From Nocardia lijiangensis NBRC 108240 (GTDB lineage Bacteria > Actinomycetota > Actinomycetes > Mycobacteriales > Mycobacteriaceae): DNA of 64,000 bases. Positions 16,434 to 24,852 of this stretch are shown here, piece after piece. The translations under genes were made by a program, and so were the position numbers. How positions within the stretch are numbered: position 1 is the stretch's first letter; the number at the start of each line of letters is the position of its first letter. The notes under the pieces were generated by a model. It was given only the letters and a program-made list of their open reading frames with translations. It searched no databases and was not told the origin of the DNA. The DNA is taken from positions 1-64,000 of the forward strand of contig NZ_BDBP01000036.1 in NCBI RefSeq assembly GCF_001613045.1, written 5' to 3'.

Positions 16434-16895
16434 GTGACGCGACTGCGCACTCGACTCATCGGCAGCTGGCAGCTGGCCGATTGGAAAGTCTTCACAACGA
16501 ACGGGGCCATCGATCCGCCGCTCGGCCCGGCTGAGCGGTGCACCGGACTGCTCATCTACACCTCCGAGGGAACGATGAGCGCCCACCTGACGCTGACCGA
16601 CCGGATGCGCTTCGCCGACGCCTCACTCGACGGCGGGAGCGTCGAGGAGAAGGCCGGCGCCTACAGCTCGATCATTTCCTACGCGGGCACCTGGGACGCC
16701 GACGACGCGACCGGCCGGGTGATCCACCACGTCCGGATGGCCACTTTCCCCAATTTCGTCGGTGCGGATCTCGAGCGACTATGTGTCTTCGATGACGACG
16801 ACACGCTGAAATTGGACACACCTCCGATGGCCATGGGTGGCGAGACGCGTCCCAGTTACATTCTGTGGCGGCGTCTTTCGGGAAGGGGCGCGTGA
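16434..16895 (+). CDS. Lipocalin-like domain protein
   Basis: The protein has 153 aa from a GTG at 16434, with an AAAGGGAT site upstream. LIGSWQLADWKVF at the N-terminus and GLLIYTSEGTMSAHL near residue 35 are typical of the small lipocalin-like domain (Lipocalin_5) often placed in aromatic-degradation and polyketide clusters. YAGTWDADDATGRVIHHV continues the beta-barrel. Such proteins are thought to bind hydrophobic ligands or act as small isomerases or cyclases, but no activity is established. Its stop overlaps the start of the cupin gene (TGATG), indicating translational coupling. Confidence 0.75.
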   Translation: MTRLRTRLIGSWQLADWKVFTTNGAIDPPLGPAERCTGLLIYTSEGTMSAHLTLTDRMRFADASLDGGSVEEKAGAYSSIISYAGTWDADDATGRVIHHVRMATFPNFVGADLERLCVFDDDDTLKLDTPPMAMGGETRPSYILWRRLSGRGA

Positions 16896-17347
16896 TGCGC
16901 AGCGTTCGCAGAATCGTCACCGGGCATGATGGGTCCGGCCGTCCCGTCATCGTCGAGGACGCCGATTGCCGGCACATCCAGACCACCGCGGGCGCGCAGG
17001 TGGTCAATCTGTGGCTGCACGAGGGGCCGCCACGCAACGACACCACCTACGCCGATCCGGTCGGCCCCGATGTGCCGCTGCCGCCGCCCGCGGGCGGCGG
17101 GGTCCTGCGCGTGGTCGAGTTCGGGCCGCGTGACCAGGGCGAGACGCCCTACCTGCATCGAACCCCTTCGCTCGATTACGCCTTCGTCATCGCCGGTGAG
17201 GTCGTCGCGGTCGTCGGTTCGGAGGAGACCGTGATGCGAGCCGGTGACGTGCTGATCCAACGCGGCACGACCCATGCCTGGGACAACAGGTCGGATACCC
17301 CCTGCACCATCCTGTTCGTCCTGCTGGATACGGGCCCGGCGACCTAG
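16895..17347 (+). CDS. Small cupin-domain protein
   Basis: The protein has 150 aa. The ATG at 16895 overlaps the previous stop. A single cupin barrel is visible: HRTPSLDYAFVIAGEV, then GDVLIQRGTTHAWDNRSD. The first motif has one His, Asp in place of the second His, and no clear Glu, so metal binding may be incomplete or absent. The N-terminal half (TGHDGSGRPVIVEDAD) is common in cupins that accompany aromatic catabolism genes. Such proteins can be dioxygenases, isomerases or ligand sensors. Its tight coupling argues for a role on the same substrate or its intermediates. Confidence 0.75.
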   Translation: MRSVRRIVTGHDGSGRPVIVEDADCRHIQTTAGAQVVNLWLHEGPPRNDTTYADPVGPDVPLPPPAGGGVLRVVEFGPRDQGETPYLHRTPSLDYAFVIAGEVVAVVGSEETVMRAGDVLIQRGTTHAWDNRSDTPCTILFVLLDTGPAT

Positions 17348-17389
17348 CGCGGCGGCGATACTGACATCGGACCATGGGAGGTGAACACC

Positions 17390-18361
17390 GTGTCGGCACC
17401 ACTGCACAACTTCCTCATCACCAAGTCGCGCAACCCTGTCGATCTGCTCAACGCGGCCACCCGGCTGTTCGGCGGCTCGATCACCACCTCGCCGCTGGAC
17501 GGCCTGTGCGGCGGGGATCATGAGTTGCGCGGTGTCAGCGCGCCCGATTTCGCCGCCGGTTACTTCGCCTCGCCGCTGGACGTGCGCGTCGCCTCGTCGA
17601 CGGGCCGCCGGTCGTACTTTGTGAATATCGGTGTCTCCGGAGCGATTTCCGCAGCCCGCGGCGGCCTGCGGGCCACCCTCGACTCGGCGACTGCGGGCAT
17701 CGTCAACCCCGGAGACACTCAGGAGCTGCGGCCCCTGGGCGCCGGTACCCGTTTTCTGGGGCTGCGGATCGACGCGGCCATGGTCGACCAGGAATTCACC
17801 GCGCTGACCGGACACCCGCCGGTGTCGACCGTGCGCTTCGATTTCGCTCTCGACCTGGCCAAACCCAAGGGTCGGGCAGTGCGGCTGCTGGTTCGTTCCC
17901 TGCTGGAGCAGCTGGATTCGGGAGACCCGCTGTTCCAGCGCGCCGAACTGCAACGCAGCCAGCTGCGCTGTATCGTCACCGCGCTACTGCTGGCCCAGCC
18001 GCATTCGCACACCGGCGATTTGCGGGACGGTCCGCAGCCCGGCCACCCACGCACCTTGCGCACGGCCCTCGGGTTCATCGAGGCGAACCTCACCGAGCGC
18101 ATCGGCCTGCACGACATCGCGGCGGCCGCCGGCTGCAGCCCGCGGACCATCAGCTCCGCGTTCCGGGATCGGCTCGGCTTGTCGCCCATGGCGTATGTCC
18201 GCACTCTGCGGCTCGAGCGAATCCGCGCCGAAATCCTCACCTCCACCGACCAGGTCGGCACGATCGCCTATCGCTGGGGTGTGTCGCATCTAGGCCGCTT
18301 CGCCGGTGAATATCGCGACCGTTTCGACGAACTGCCCTCCGATACCGCCGCCCGCAGGTAA
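17390..18361 (+). CDS. AraC-family transcriptional regulator
   Basis: The protein has about 323 aa. The GTG at 17390 is preferred because GGGAGG lies 8 bases upstream; the GTG at 17381 overlaps that site. The N-terminal 170 residues match the AraC-binding-like domain of NphR/FeaR-type activators (YFVNIGVSGAIS, IVNPGDTQEL). The C-terminus carries two helix-turn-helices, IGLHDIAAAAGCSPRTISSAF and a second ending RWGVSHLGRFAGEYRDRF. It lies last in the six-gene operon, followed by a strong hairpin. It most likely activates the divergent catabolic promoters in response to the aromatic substrate. Confidence 0.88.
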   Translation: MSAPLHNFLITKSRNPVDLLNAATRLFGGSITTSPLDGLCGGDHELRGVSAPDFAAGYFASPLDVRVASSTGRRSYFVNIGVSGAISAARGGLRATLDSATAGIVNPGDTQELRPLGAGTRFLGLRIDAAMVDQEFTALTGHPPVSTVRFDFALDLAKPKGRAVRLLVRSLLEQLDSGDPLFQRAELQRSQLRCIVTALLLAQPHSHTGDLRDGPQPGHPRTLRTALGFIEANLTERIGLHDIAAAAGCSPRTISSAFRDRLGLSPMAYVRTLRLERIRAEILTSTDQVGTIAYRWGVSHLGRFAGEYRDRFDELPSDTAARR

Positions 18362-18401
18362 CACACCCGGCCACGCGCCCGGACAGGCCTGCGCATTCCC
18401 G

Positions 18402-18433
18402 CCGTGCCCCACCGGAAAGGTGGTGGGGCACGG
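18402..18433 (+). terminator. Hairpin terminator after the AraC gene
   Basis: CCGTGCCCCACC (18402-18413) pairs perfectly with GGTGGGGCACGG (18422-18433) across an 8-base loop. There is no T-run, as is common in high-GC actinomycetes. It separates the first catabolic operon from the monooxygenase gene at 18472. Confidence 0.65.
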
Positions 18434-18471
18434 TCCTGCTACGGCACCATCCATTTCGCTGAGGAGAGATC

Positions 18472-20088
18472 ATGGCCTCTGACCCCGTCACCCCCTGGGA
18501 CTTCGACGTCATCCAAATCGGTTGTGGTCCGGTCGGGCAGACCATGGCCGCGCTGCTGGGACAGCACGGCCACCGCGTAGGCGTCTTCGAGCGGTGGCCC
18601 ACCCCGTACCCGCTGCCCCGCGCCGGCCACATCGACCACGAGATCATGCGCATCCTGCAATCGGTCGGGGCCGCACACGAATTCGAACCGCATGCCATCC
18701 CCGTCCCCGACTACGACTGGTTCAACGGCGACGGCGACCTGCTGCTGCACCTCGACTGGAACCAGCCCACTCCCTCGGGATGGAAGTCCGACTACCTGAT
18801 GTTCCAGCCGGACCTGCAAGACGCCCTCCTGTCCGCCATCCGCCGCCTGCCCTCGGTGGAGCTGAACTTCGGCTGGAACGCCACGCGGATCACCCAGCAC
18901 GACGACCACGTCGAGGTCACCCTCGCCCACGGCACCGTCATCGACGGCGCCTGGACACCCGACGGAACCGTCCGTACTGTCACCGCGTCCTGGCTCCTCG
19001 GGGCCGACGGCGCGAATTCGACCGTCCGCGCGGCCGCCGAGCTGGGCTGCGAGGACCTCGGCTTCGAGGAGGAGTGGCTCGTCGTCGACATCGAACCCCA
19101 CGATCCGGACATCCGCATCGACATGCCCGAAGCCGGCCAGTACTGCGACCCGCGGCGACCCGTCTCCCTGTTCCGCTGGCTCGGACGCGCACACACTCGC
19201 TGGGAGTTCATGCTCCTGCCCGGCGAGAGCGCCCGGGAAATGACCACGGAAGCCCGCTGCTGGGAGTTGCTGTCCCGGTGGAAGATCACCCCGGACGAGG
19301 CCACGATCATCCGGCGTACCGTCTACACATTCCGGTCCCTGCTCGCCGAATCCTGGCGCCGTGGCCGCACTCTGCTCATTGGCGATGCGGCGCATCTGAT
19401 GCCGCCCTTCCTGGGACAGGGCATGTGCTCGGGCATCCGAGATGCCGCCAACCTGGCCTGGAAACTGGACTTGGTGCTGTCCGGGCGCGCCCGCGATTCC
19501 CTCCTCGATACCTACGGCGACGAACGCCGCCCGCACGCACGCAGTCTCATCACCATGTCGATGGAACTGGGCCGCATTGTGTGCCTCTCGGACCCCGAGC
19601 AGGCGGCCGCCCGCGACCGAGCCTTCCGATCCGGCGACGTTGCCCCGCCACCACCGTTCCCGATACTGACCGCGGGACTGCTCCACCGGAACTCCCACGG
19701 TGTTCCCGCCGGACCGGCCGGAACACTGGGCGTGCAACCACGCGTCCACTGGCAGGACCGCACCGGCCTGTGCGACGACCTGATCGGCGGCGGATGGACG
19801 CTCATGACTTCCGTTGCCCCCGACCAGCTTCCGCTCGACGACGACCAGCACGCCCTCCTGCGGCACATGGACACCCGCATCGTCCATCTCACCCGCGCCA
19901 AGGTCCCTGGCGCTGTCATCGACATAGACGCCGACCTCACCCGCTGGCTGGCCCGCCACCGAGCCGACGTCGTGTTGGTGCGCCCGGACTTCTACGTCTT
20001 CGGCGCGGCCCGCGTCGACCATGCGGGCGAGCTCGTCGACTCCCTGCGCCGTCAGATGCACCCGCACATGCCCGCCGTTCCAGCATGA
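18472..20088 (+). CDS. MhpA-type FAD-dependent aromatic monooxygenase
   Basis: The protein has 538 aa, the size of 3-(3-hydroxyphenyl)propionate hydroxylases with the thioredoxin-like tail. Motifs are GCGPVGQT (a Cys replaces the usual Ala of GAGPVG) near residue 19, LLGADGANSTVRAA near 185, and GDAAHLMPPFLGQGMCSGIRD near 303. The MPPF-GQGMCSG variant is characteristic of the MhpA subgroup. The ATG has GAGGAGAG upstream. The stop overlaps the next ATG (ATGA), so it is translationally coupled to a C-C hydrolase. The pair duplicates the monooxygenase/hydrolase order of the first operon. Confidence 0.88.
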   Translation: MASDPVTPWDFDVIQIGCGPVGQTMAALLGQHGHRVGVFERWPTPYPLPRAGHIDHEIMRILQSVGAAHEFEPHAIPVPDYDWFNGDGDLLLHLDWNQPTPSGWKSDYLMFQPDLQDALLSAIRRLPSVELNFGWNATRITQHDDHVEVTLAHGTVIDGAWTPDGTVRTVTASWLLGADGANSTVRAAAELGCEDLGFEEEWLVVDIEPHDPDIRIDMPEAGQYCDPRRPVSLFRWLGRAHTRWEFMLLPGESAREMTTEARCWELLSRWKITPDEATIIRRTVYTFRSLLAESWRRGRTLLIGDAAHLMPPFLGQGMCSGIRDAANLAWKLDLVLSGRARDSLLDTYGDERRPHARSLITMSMELGRIVCLSDPEQAAARDRAFRSGDVAPPPPFPILTAGLLHRNSHGVPAGPAGTLGVQPRVHWQDRTGLCDDLIGGGWTLMTSVAPDQLPLDDDQHALLRHMDTRIVHLTRAKVPGAVIDIDADLTRWLARHRADVVLVRPDFYVFGAARVDHAGELVDSLRRQMHPHMPAVPA

Positions 20089-21215
20089 GCGCCCCGGATT
20101 CCGACGTTCGTCGCGGCACACCAGCCGGCGCGGATCTGCTGGCGGCCAACCAGGCACACAAACGGGCCATGCCACTGCAGCGCCTCCTGGGAAATGGGAT
20201 GGAATGGGCAGACGCTGTGGAACTGCACGCACGCGCCGATCAGGGCGAGCGCTGGCACGAGGTCGCGCTGACTCTAGGCCTGCGCGACGCCGAGCGCGCC
20301 GAGGCCGCTCTCGCGGCCGGCCACCGCCGGACCGCACGCGACTGGTACCTCGCCGCGGCAGCGTGCTACCGCTTCGGCCAGGTCCCCCTGCTCGACAGCG
20401 ACCGGTCCAAAACCCTTCTGTACCAACGCCTGATCGATGCGTTCGGACGGGCCGGTGCGCTCCACGACCCGCCGGTGGAACACGTCTCCATCCTGTGGGG
20501 CGGCGGACTCCTGCGCGCCTGGCTGCTGCGGCCTGCCACGCCCGCGCCACCACCCACCGTGATCGTCGTCGGCGGCTTCGACGGGTGGCGCGAGGAGTAC
20601 TACAGCGGCGCTGTCTACCTGCTGGAGCGGGGCGTGGCGGTACTGCTCGCCGACGCTCCTGGGCAGGGCGAAACCAGACTGTTCGAAGGACTGACGCTGG
20701 GACCGGACTTCACCACCGCGTTCGCGGCACTGGTCAGCTGGATCCGCGACGACGACAGACTCGCTGACCGCGTCGGCATCTGGGGCAACAGCATGGGCGG
20801 GTTTCTAGCCGCTGCCGCCGCGATCGCCGACGACCGAATCCAGGCGTGCTGCGTCAACGGAGGAACAACCACTCCCATCGAATTCCCGACGCGCTACCCG
20901 CGCATGGTGGACAAGGCGCAGCTCCTGCTCGGCGCCGCCGACGCCGAACAGGCAATGAACACCCTCGGCAAACTCCACCTCGATGCCGCCGACCTGGCCC
21001 GCCTGACCTGCCCCCTTCTGGTCCTGCACGGCACCCCCGACCAGGTCTTCCTCGTCGAAAACGCCCGCACCCTCTACACCGGCGCAGCCAGTCGGGACAA
21101 GACCTGGCGCGAATGGGCCGACGGCGACCACTGCATCTACAACCACTCGATGGAAAAGCACACCCTCGTCGCCGATTGGTTCGCCGACCGGCTCGGTGCC
21201 CGCGCCGACCCGTAA
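20085..21215 (+). CDS. Second pseudooxynicotine-hydrolase-like alpha/beta hydrolase
   Basis: The protein has 376 aa, overlapping the monooxygenase gene by four bases. It has the same architecture as the protein encoded at 14329: a helical cap (TARDWYLAAAACYRFGQ) of about 130 residues, then ILWGGGLLRAWLLRP, an oxyanion region VVGGFDGWREEYY, the nucleophile elbow GNSMGGF, acid HGTPDQVF and histidine DGDHCIYNH. It probably removes an acyl side chain from the hydroxylated ring by C-C or ester hydrolysis. Divergence from its paralogue suggests a different substrate or step. Confidence 0.8.
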   Translation: MSAPDSDVRRGTPAGADLLAANQAHKRAMPLQRLLGNGMEWADAVELHARADQGERWHEVALTLGLRDAERAEAALAAGHRRTARDWYLAAAACYRFGQVPLLDSDRSKTLLYQRLIDAFGRAGALHDPPVEHVSILWGGGLLRAWLLRPATPAPPPTVIVVGGFDGWREEYYSGAVYLLERGVAVLLADAPGQGETRLFEGLTLGPDFTTAFAALVSWIRDDDRLADRVGIWGNSMGGFLAAAAAIADDRIQACCVNGGTTTPIEFPTRYPRMVDKAQLLLGAADAEQAMNTLGKLHLDAADLARLTCPLLVLHGTPDQVFLVENARTLYTGAASRDKTWREWADGDHCIYNHSMEKHTLVADWFADRLGARADP

Positions 21216-21218
21216 AGA

Positions 21219-21262
21219 CTGGTGACGTAGCGGTATTGCACCCGTGCAGTATTCGTCGTTCG
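21219..21262 (+). repeat. Dispersed 44-bp repeat, copy A
   Basis: The copy begins CTGGTGACGTAGCGGTATT, then GCACCCGTGCAGTATTCGTC and GTTCG. Its first 21 bases are identical to copies at 24790 and 26959. It lies four bases after the hydrolase stop and 24 bases before the stop of the convergent XRE gene, exactly at a module boundary. It contains two offset GCGGTATT-like units (the second reads GCAGTATT). Confidence 0.85.
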
Positions 21263-21285
21263 GGGGTCGGCGCTGCTGGTCGATC

Positions 21286-22287
21286 TCAGTGGGGTCCCGG
21301 TTCGTTTGCGGCGGGGGATGCCGATGAATTGCAGTGGGTTCCTGACGAATTCCGGCGTCGTCGGTCCCGCTCGGGCGCTCGTGCGGCGGTGAATCCTGGC
21401 CGGGTTGCCTTGATGCTGTCCGTGTAGGGCACGTGGGGGCCACTTGCCTGTCGGAGTAGTGCGACGGCTTCCTCGGCGGGGGAGCCGGCGGGGGTTGTGC
21501 ACACGACCAGTACTTGTTCCGGGGCGCGGGCGATCGACAGGGTCTGCTGTGTCACTGTCACCATGCCGATGACGGGATGGTGCAGTTCGTAGGTCGCGGC
21601 GTCGCAGGGTGTCACGCGATGGTCACCCCAGAGCGCAACGAACTCTGGGCTTTTCATCGTCAGCTCGCCGATCAGTTCCGCGAGCAGCGGGTCCTCCGGG
21701 TGCCTGCTGACGGCGATGCGGAGGTTGCCGACTACCGCGCGGGCCTTGCGCTTCCAGTCCGTGTACAGCTCGCGGCAATGCGGGTCCAGAAACAGTATCC
21801 GGCTCATATTCGGCCGCAGCGCGGGGTCATCGGGGCTGAGGAAGTCCAGATGCCCGGCCAGTAGGGCGTGCCCGAGTGCGTTCCACGCCAGCACGTCTGT
21901 GCGCCGGCCGAGCACCATCGCGGGGACGCCGTCGACGGCGCGGAGGAGGTCGCGCGTCTCGTCGGCGAGCTTCTCGGGACGTGGACGGCGCACCCGGGAT
22001 GTGTGGCGGGCGGCGGCGACGAGCCGGTCGAGATGTTCGCGCTCGTGGTCGTCGAGCAGTAGAGCGCGGGCGATCGCGTCGAGTACCTCGGCCGAGGCCC
22101 CGCGTGACGTTCCTTGCTCCAGACGTGTGTAGTACGAGACGCTGACCCCGGCCAGCTGGGCCAGTTCTTCGCGCCGCAGACCGCGCACCCGCCTTCGGGG
22201 TCCGGTTTCGCGCAAGCCGACGTCCTCCGGTCGCAGCCGCGCGCGCCGGGCTTGGAGAAAGGTGCCGAGTGGGCCGGGGCCGTCCAT
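21286..22287 (-). CDS. XRE-family regulator with MmyB-like ligand domain
   Basis: The protein has 333 aa from the ATG at 22287; upstream codons are antisense-like. The helix-turn-helix RREELAQLAGVSVSYYTRLE near residues 40-58 is followed by the MmyB-like PAS-fold domain (VPAMVLGRRTDVLAWNALG, then LFLDPHCRELYTDW, then HPVIGMVTVTQQTL). Homologues end soon after a GSP(A/S)EEA motif. Here about 65 further residues, basic and Ser/Asn-rich, continue into the repeat-adjacent DNA, perhaps after loss of the original stop. It faces the metallo-hydrolase gene at 22390 and probably controls it. Confidence 0.85.
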   Translation of the reverse strand: MDGPGPLGTFLQARRARLRPEDVGLRETGPRRRVRGLRREELAQLAGVSVSYYTRLEQGTSRGASAEVLDAIARALLLDDHEREHLDRLVAAARHTSRVRRPRPEKLADETRDLLRAVDGVPAMVLGRRTDVLAWNALGHALLAGHLDFLSPDDPALRPNMSRILFLDPHCRELYTDWKRKARAVVGNLRIAVSRHPEDPLLAELIGELTMKSPEFVALWGDHRVTPCDAATYELHHPVIGMVTVTQQTLSIARAPEQVLVVCTTPAGSPAEEAVALLRQASGPHVPYTDSIKATRPGFTAARAPERDRRRRNSSGTHCNSSASPAANEPGPH

Positions 22288-22389
22288 TTTTCCAGTATCC
22301 GGGGCACGGTCCGATCGGAGCCACACCCTGCGAGGGGTAGGACAACGCGGGAGTGGTTCGTGCCCGATGGCGCGGACAGACTCGGTCTC

Positions 22390-23307
22390 ATGGATCAGAA
22401 TCCACAACAGATCACGCTGGGTGACGTCACCGTCACCCGCATCAAGGAGTATTACGGCTCGGTCGAGATGGCCCCGGACCAGTTCTTCCCGGACAGTCCT
22501 GACGGCTCATGGGACGAGCACCGCGGCGAGCTGGCTCCCGACTTCTGGAATCCGGAGACGGACGAGTGTCACTCCGCGATCCAGTCCTGGCTGCTCCGCA
22601 GCGAGGGGCGCACGATCCTCATCGACACCGGCGTGGGCAACCACAAGGACCGGCCCTACGCGCCGGTGTGGAGCCGGCTGGATACGAACTACCTCGACAA
22701 TCTCGCGGCCGCTGGCGTGCAGCCCGAAGATGTCGACATCGTGGTCAACACCCATCTGCACATCGACCATGTCGGCTGGAACACCCGACTCGACGGCCGA
22801 ACCTGGGTGCCGACCTTCCCGAACGCCACCTATCTGATGACACGACGGGACTTCGAGTTCTGGGACCCGGCCAAAGGACACAAAACCGTACTGGGCCGCG
22901 GCAACCAGAACGTTTTCGAGGACAGCGTCACGCCGGTCCACCAGGCGGGGCAGACCTGCCTGTGGGACGGGTCGTACCGGATCGACAAGAACTTGCGGCT
23001 CGACCTGGCTCCCGGTCACACTCCCGGCTCGTCCGTGCTCACCTTGCAGTCCGGCGGCGATCGGGCCTTGTTCGTCGGGGACCTGGTGCACACCGCGCTG
23101 CAGATCGTGGAGCCGGAGACCAACTCCTGCTTCTGTGAGGACCCGGCCGAGTCCCGGGCAACCCGGCACAAGCTGCTCGGCCGCGCCGCCGAAACCAACG
23201 CGCTCGTCTTCCCCGCGCATTTCGGTGGCTCGGGCGCTGTGGAGGTCGAGCGCAACGGGTCGAAGTTCGCGATCAAGGGCTGGGCGGGCTTCTCCCACAT
23301 CGCCTGA
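22390..23307 (+). CDS. MBL-fold metallo-hydrolase (lactonase-like)
   Basis: The protein has 305 aa from the ATG at 22390. The metal-binding signature THLHIDHVGWN lies near residue 120. Further ligands are in APGHTPGSS, FVGDLVHT and PAHFGG. Layout and spacing resemble the AHL-lactonase/AidC-like metallo-beta-lactamase branch, which opens lactones or hydrolyses esters with two zinc ions. No signal peptide is present, so it acts in the cytoplasm. It is divergent from an XRE regulator and followed 21 bases later by a carboxylesterase, giving a two-hydrolase inducible operon. Confidence 0.87.
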   Translation: MDQNPQQITLGDVTVTRIKEYYGSVEMAPDQFFPDSPDGSWDEHRGELAPDFWNPETDECHSAIQSWLLRSEGRTILIDTGVGNHKDRPYAPVWSRLDTNYLDNLAAAGVQPEDVDIVVNTHLHIDHVGWNTRLDGRTWVPTFPNATYLMTRRDFEFWDPAKGHKTVLGRGNQNVFEDSVTPVHQAGQTCLWDGSYRIDKNLRLDLAPGHTPGSSVLTLQSGGDRALFVGDLVHTALQIVEPETNSCFCEDPAESRATRHKLLGRAAETNALVFPAHFGGSGAVEVERNGSKFAIKGWAGFSHIA

Positions 23308-23328
23308 TCCCCAGAAGGAAGCGTTCCC

Positions 23329-24768
23329 GTGCCCCAGCACACATACCCGGTTGTCGAAACACCGGCGGGTACCGTACGCGGGCGCCGCGACGGATCCGGT
23401 GAGCTCTACCGTGCCATCCCCTACGCGGCGGCCCCGACAGGCCCGGCCCGCTTCGCTCCACCGGCGCCGCACCCGGGCTGGCGCGGTGTCCGCGACGGCA
23501 CGCTGCCCTCGCCTACAGCCCCCCAGCCGGCCCGCGACTTCGGCCGCCTCGACATGACCCCCTACTTCGGGCCCGGCTGGATACGAGGCGAGGAGTACCT
23601 GACCGTCGACGTCCATACCCCTGCCGCCGACACCGGCAAACGCCCCGTCATGGTGTTCGTGCACGGCGGCGGGTTCGTCACCGGCTCGACTCGCGCCGCG
23701 CTCTACGACGGCAGCGCCTTCGCCCGCGACGACGTCGTCCTCGTGACCGTGAACTACCGCCTCGGCATCCCCGGTTTCCTCGACCTACAGGGCGCTGCGG
23801 CCAACCGCGGGCTGCTCGACCTGATCGCGGCACTCGGCTGGGTACGCGACACGGTCTCCGTATTCGGCGGTGACCCGGAAAATGTCACGATCTTCGGCCA
23901 GTCTGCGGGAGCCACACTCACCGGTGCGCTGCTTGCGACACCGGAGGCCAAAGGCCTGTTCCGGCGGGCGATCATCCAAAGTGGCAGCGGCACAGGTGCT
24001 TTCATCCCGGAACAGGCACAGCGAGTCACCGCCGCGGCGGCCGCCGCGCTGGGGGTCGAACCGACCGCCGAGGCGTTCGCCGCGATCCCGGACGAGCGCT
24101 TCCTGGAGATCCTGCCCGCACTCGGCGGCCTCGACCTTCGCACCGGCACCGCCACGGACCCGCTGGTCGGGCTCAGCCCGTTCAGCCTGGTCCTCCCGGT
24201 CCAGCCCGCCGACGGCCTCGCCGACGGCCCGGCCGCCGACGTCGACCTGCTCATCGGCACCAACACCGAAGAGGGGCACCTCTACCTCGTACCGCAAGGC
24301 AACCTGGAGCCCTCCACAGAGGCCGATGTCCTCGCTGTTGCCGCCCGCGCGTTCGCCGACCCGGAGACCGTGGTCGCCAGGCACCGCGCGGTACAGCCGG
24401 ATGCGACACCGGGCGAGCTGCGCTCCGCAGTGCTCGGGGAAGCCCTGTTCGGGGCCGGTACGACGCGCATGGCGCAGGCTCACACGCGGATCTCGGGCGG
24501 CCGCACCCACGTCTACTCGTTCGGGTACCGTTCGACAGCCCTGAACGGGCGGCTCGGAGCCGCCCACACCGTCGAACTGCCTTTCGTGTTCGACATCGCC
24601 GACAAGCCGTGGCTGCACGGGGACACGGCCCTGCTCGGTCCCGGGCCCGCCCCGGCTGGCCTCGCGGCCCGGATGCACGACGCCTGGATCGCGTTCGCCA
24701 GAACCGGGGACCCGGGGTGGGCCACATACGACCCGCAACGACCGGTGGTGCAGATCCTCGGAGGCTGA
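23329..24768 (+). CDS. Type B carboxylesterase
   Basis: The protein has 479 aa with a GTG start behind AGAAGGA. It matches type B (para-nitrobenzyl esterase) enzymes: N-terminal TPAGTVRGRRDG, oxyanion HGGGFVTGS, nucleophile elbow FGQSAGATLTG, catalytic acid in GTNTEEGHLYLVP and histidine in AAHTVELPFVF. No secretion signal is present. The family hydrolyses carboxylic esters and some carbamates. It shares the operon with the MBL-fold hydrolase and is probably induced by the same ligand of the XRE regulator. Confidence 0.9.
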   Translation: MPQHTYPVVETPAGTVRGRRDGSGELYRAIPYAAAPTGPARFAPPAPHPGWRGVRDGTLPSPTAPQPARDFGRLDMTPYFGPGWIRGEEYLTVDVHTPAADTGKRPVMVFVHGGGFVTGSTRAALYDGSAFARDDVVLVTVNYRLGIPGFLDLQGAAANRGLLDLIAALGWVRDTVSVFGGDPENVTIFGQSAGATLTGALLATPEAKGLFRRAIIQSGSGTGAFIPEQAQRVTAAAAAALGVEPTAEAFAAIPDERFLEILPALGGLDLRTGTATDPLVGLSPFSLVLPVQPADGLADGPAADVDLLIGTNTEEGHLYLVPQGNLEPSTEADVLAVAARAFADPETVVARHRAVQPDATPGELRSAVLGEALFGAGTTRMAQAHTRISGGRTHVYSFGYRSTALNGRLGAAHTVELPFVFDIADKPWLHGDTALLGPGPAPAGLAARMHDAWIAFARTGDPGWATYDPQRPVVQILGG

Positions 24769-24789
24769 TCCTGCCGACCGGACCGAATG

Positions 24790-24833
24790 CTGGTGACGTA
24801 GCGGTATTGCGGCCGTGCGCTATTCGGCGTTCG
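24790..24833 (+). repeat. Dispersed 44-bp repeat, copy B
   Basis: The same leading 21 bases as copies A and C (starting CTGGTGACGTAGCGG) are followed by GGCCGTGCGCTATTCGGCG and TTCG. It lies between the carboxylesterase stop and the convergent amidase stop, 19 bases from the latter. Confidence 0.85.
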
Positions 24834-24852
24834 AGCGCTCCCGGTGCCCGCC

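Noticed and set aside
18522-20084. Upstream extension of the second C-C hydrolase frame through the MhpA-type gene
   Set aside because: The sequence before 20085 is an out-of-frame reading of the monooxygenase; the ATGA overlap gives the natural start.
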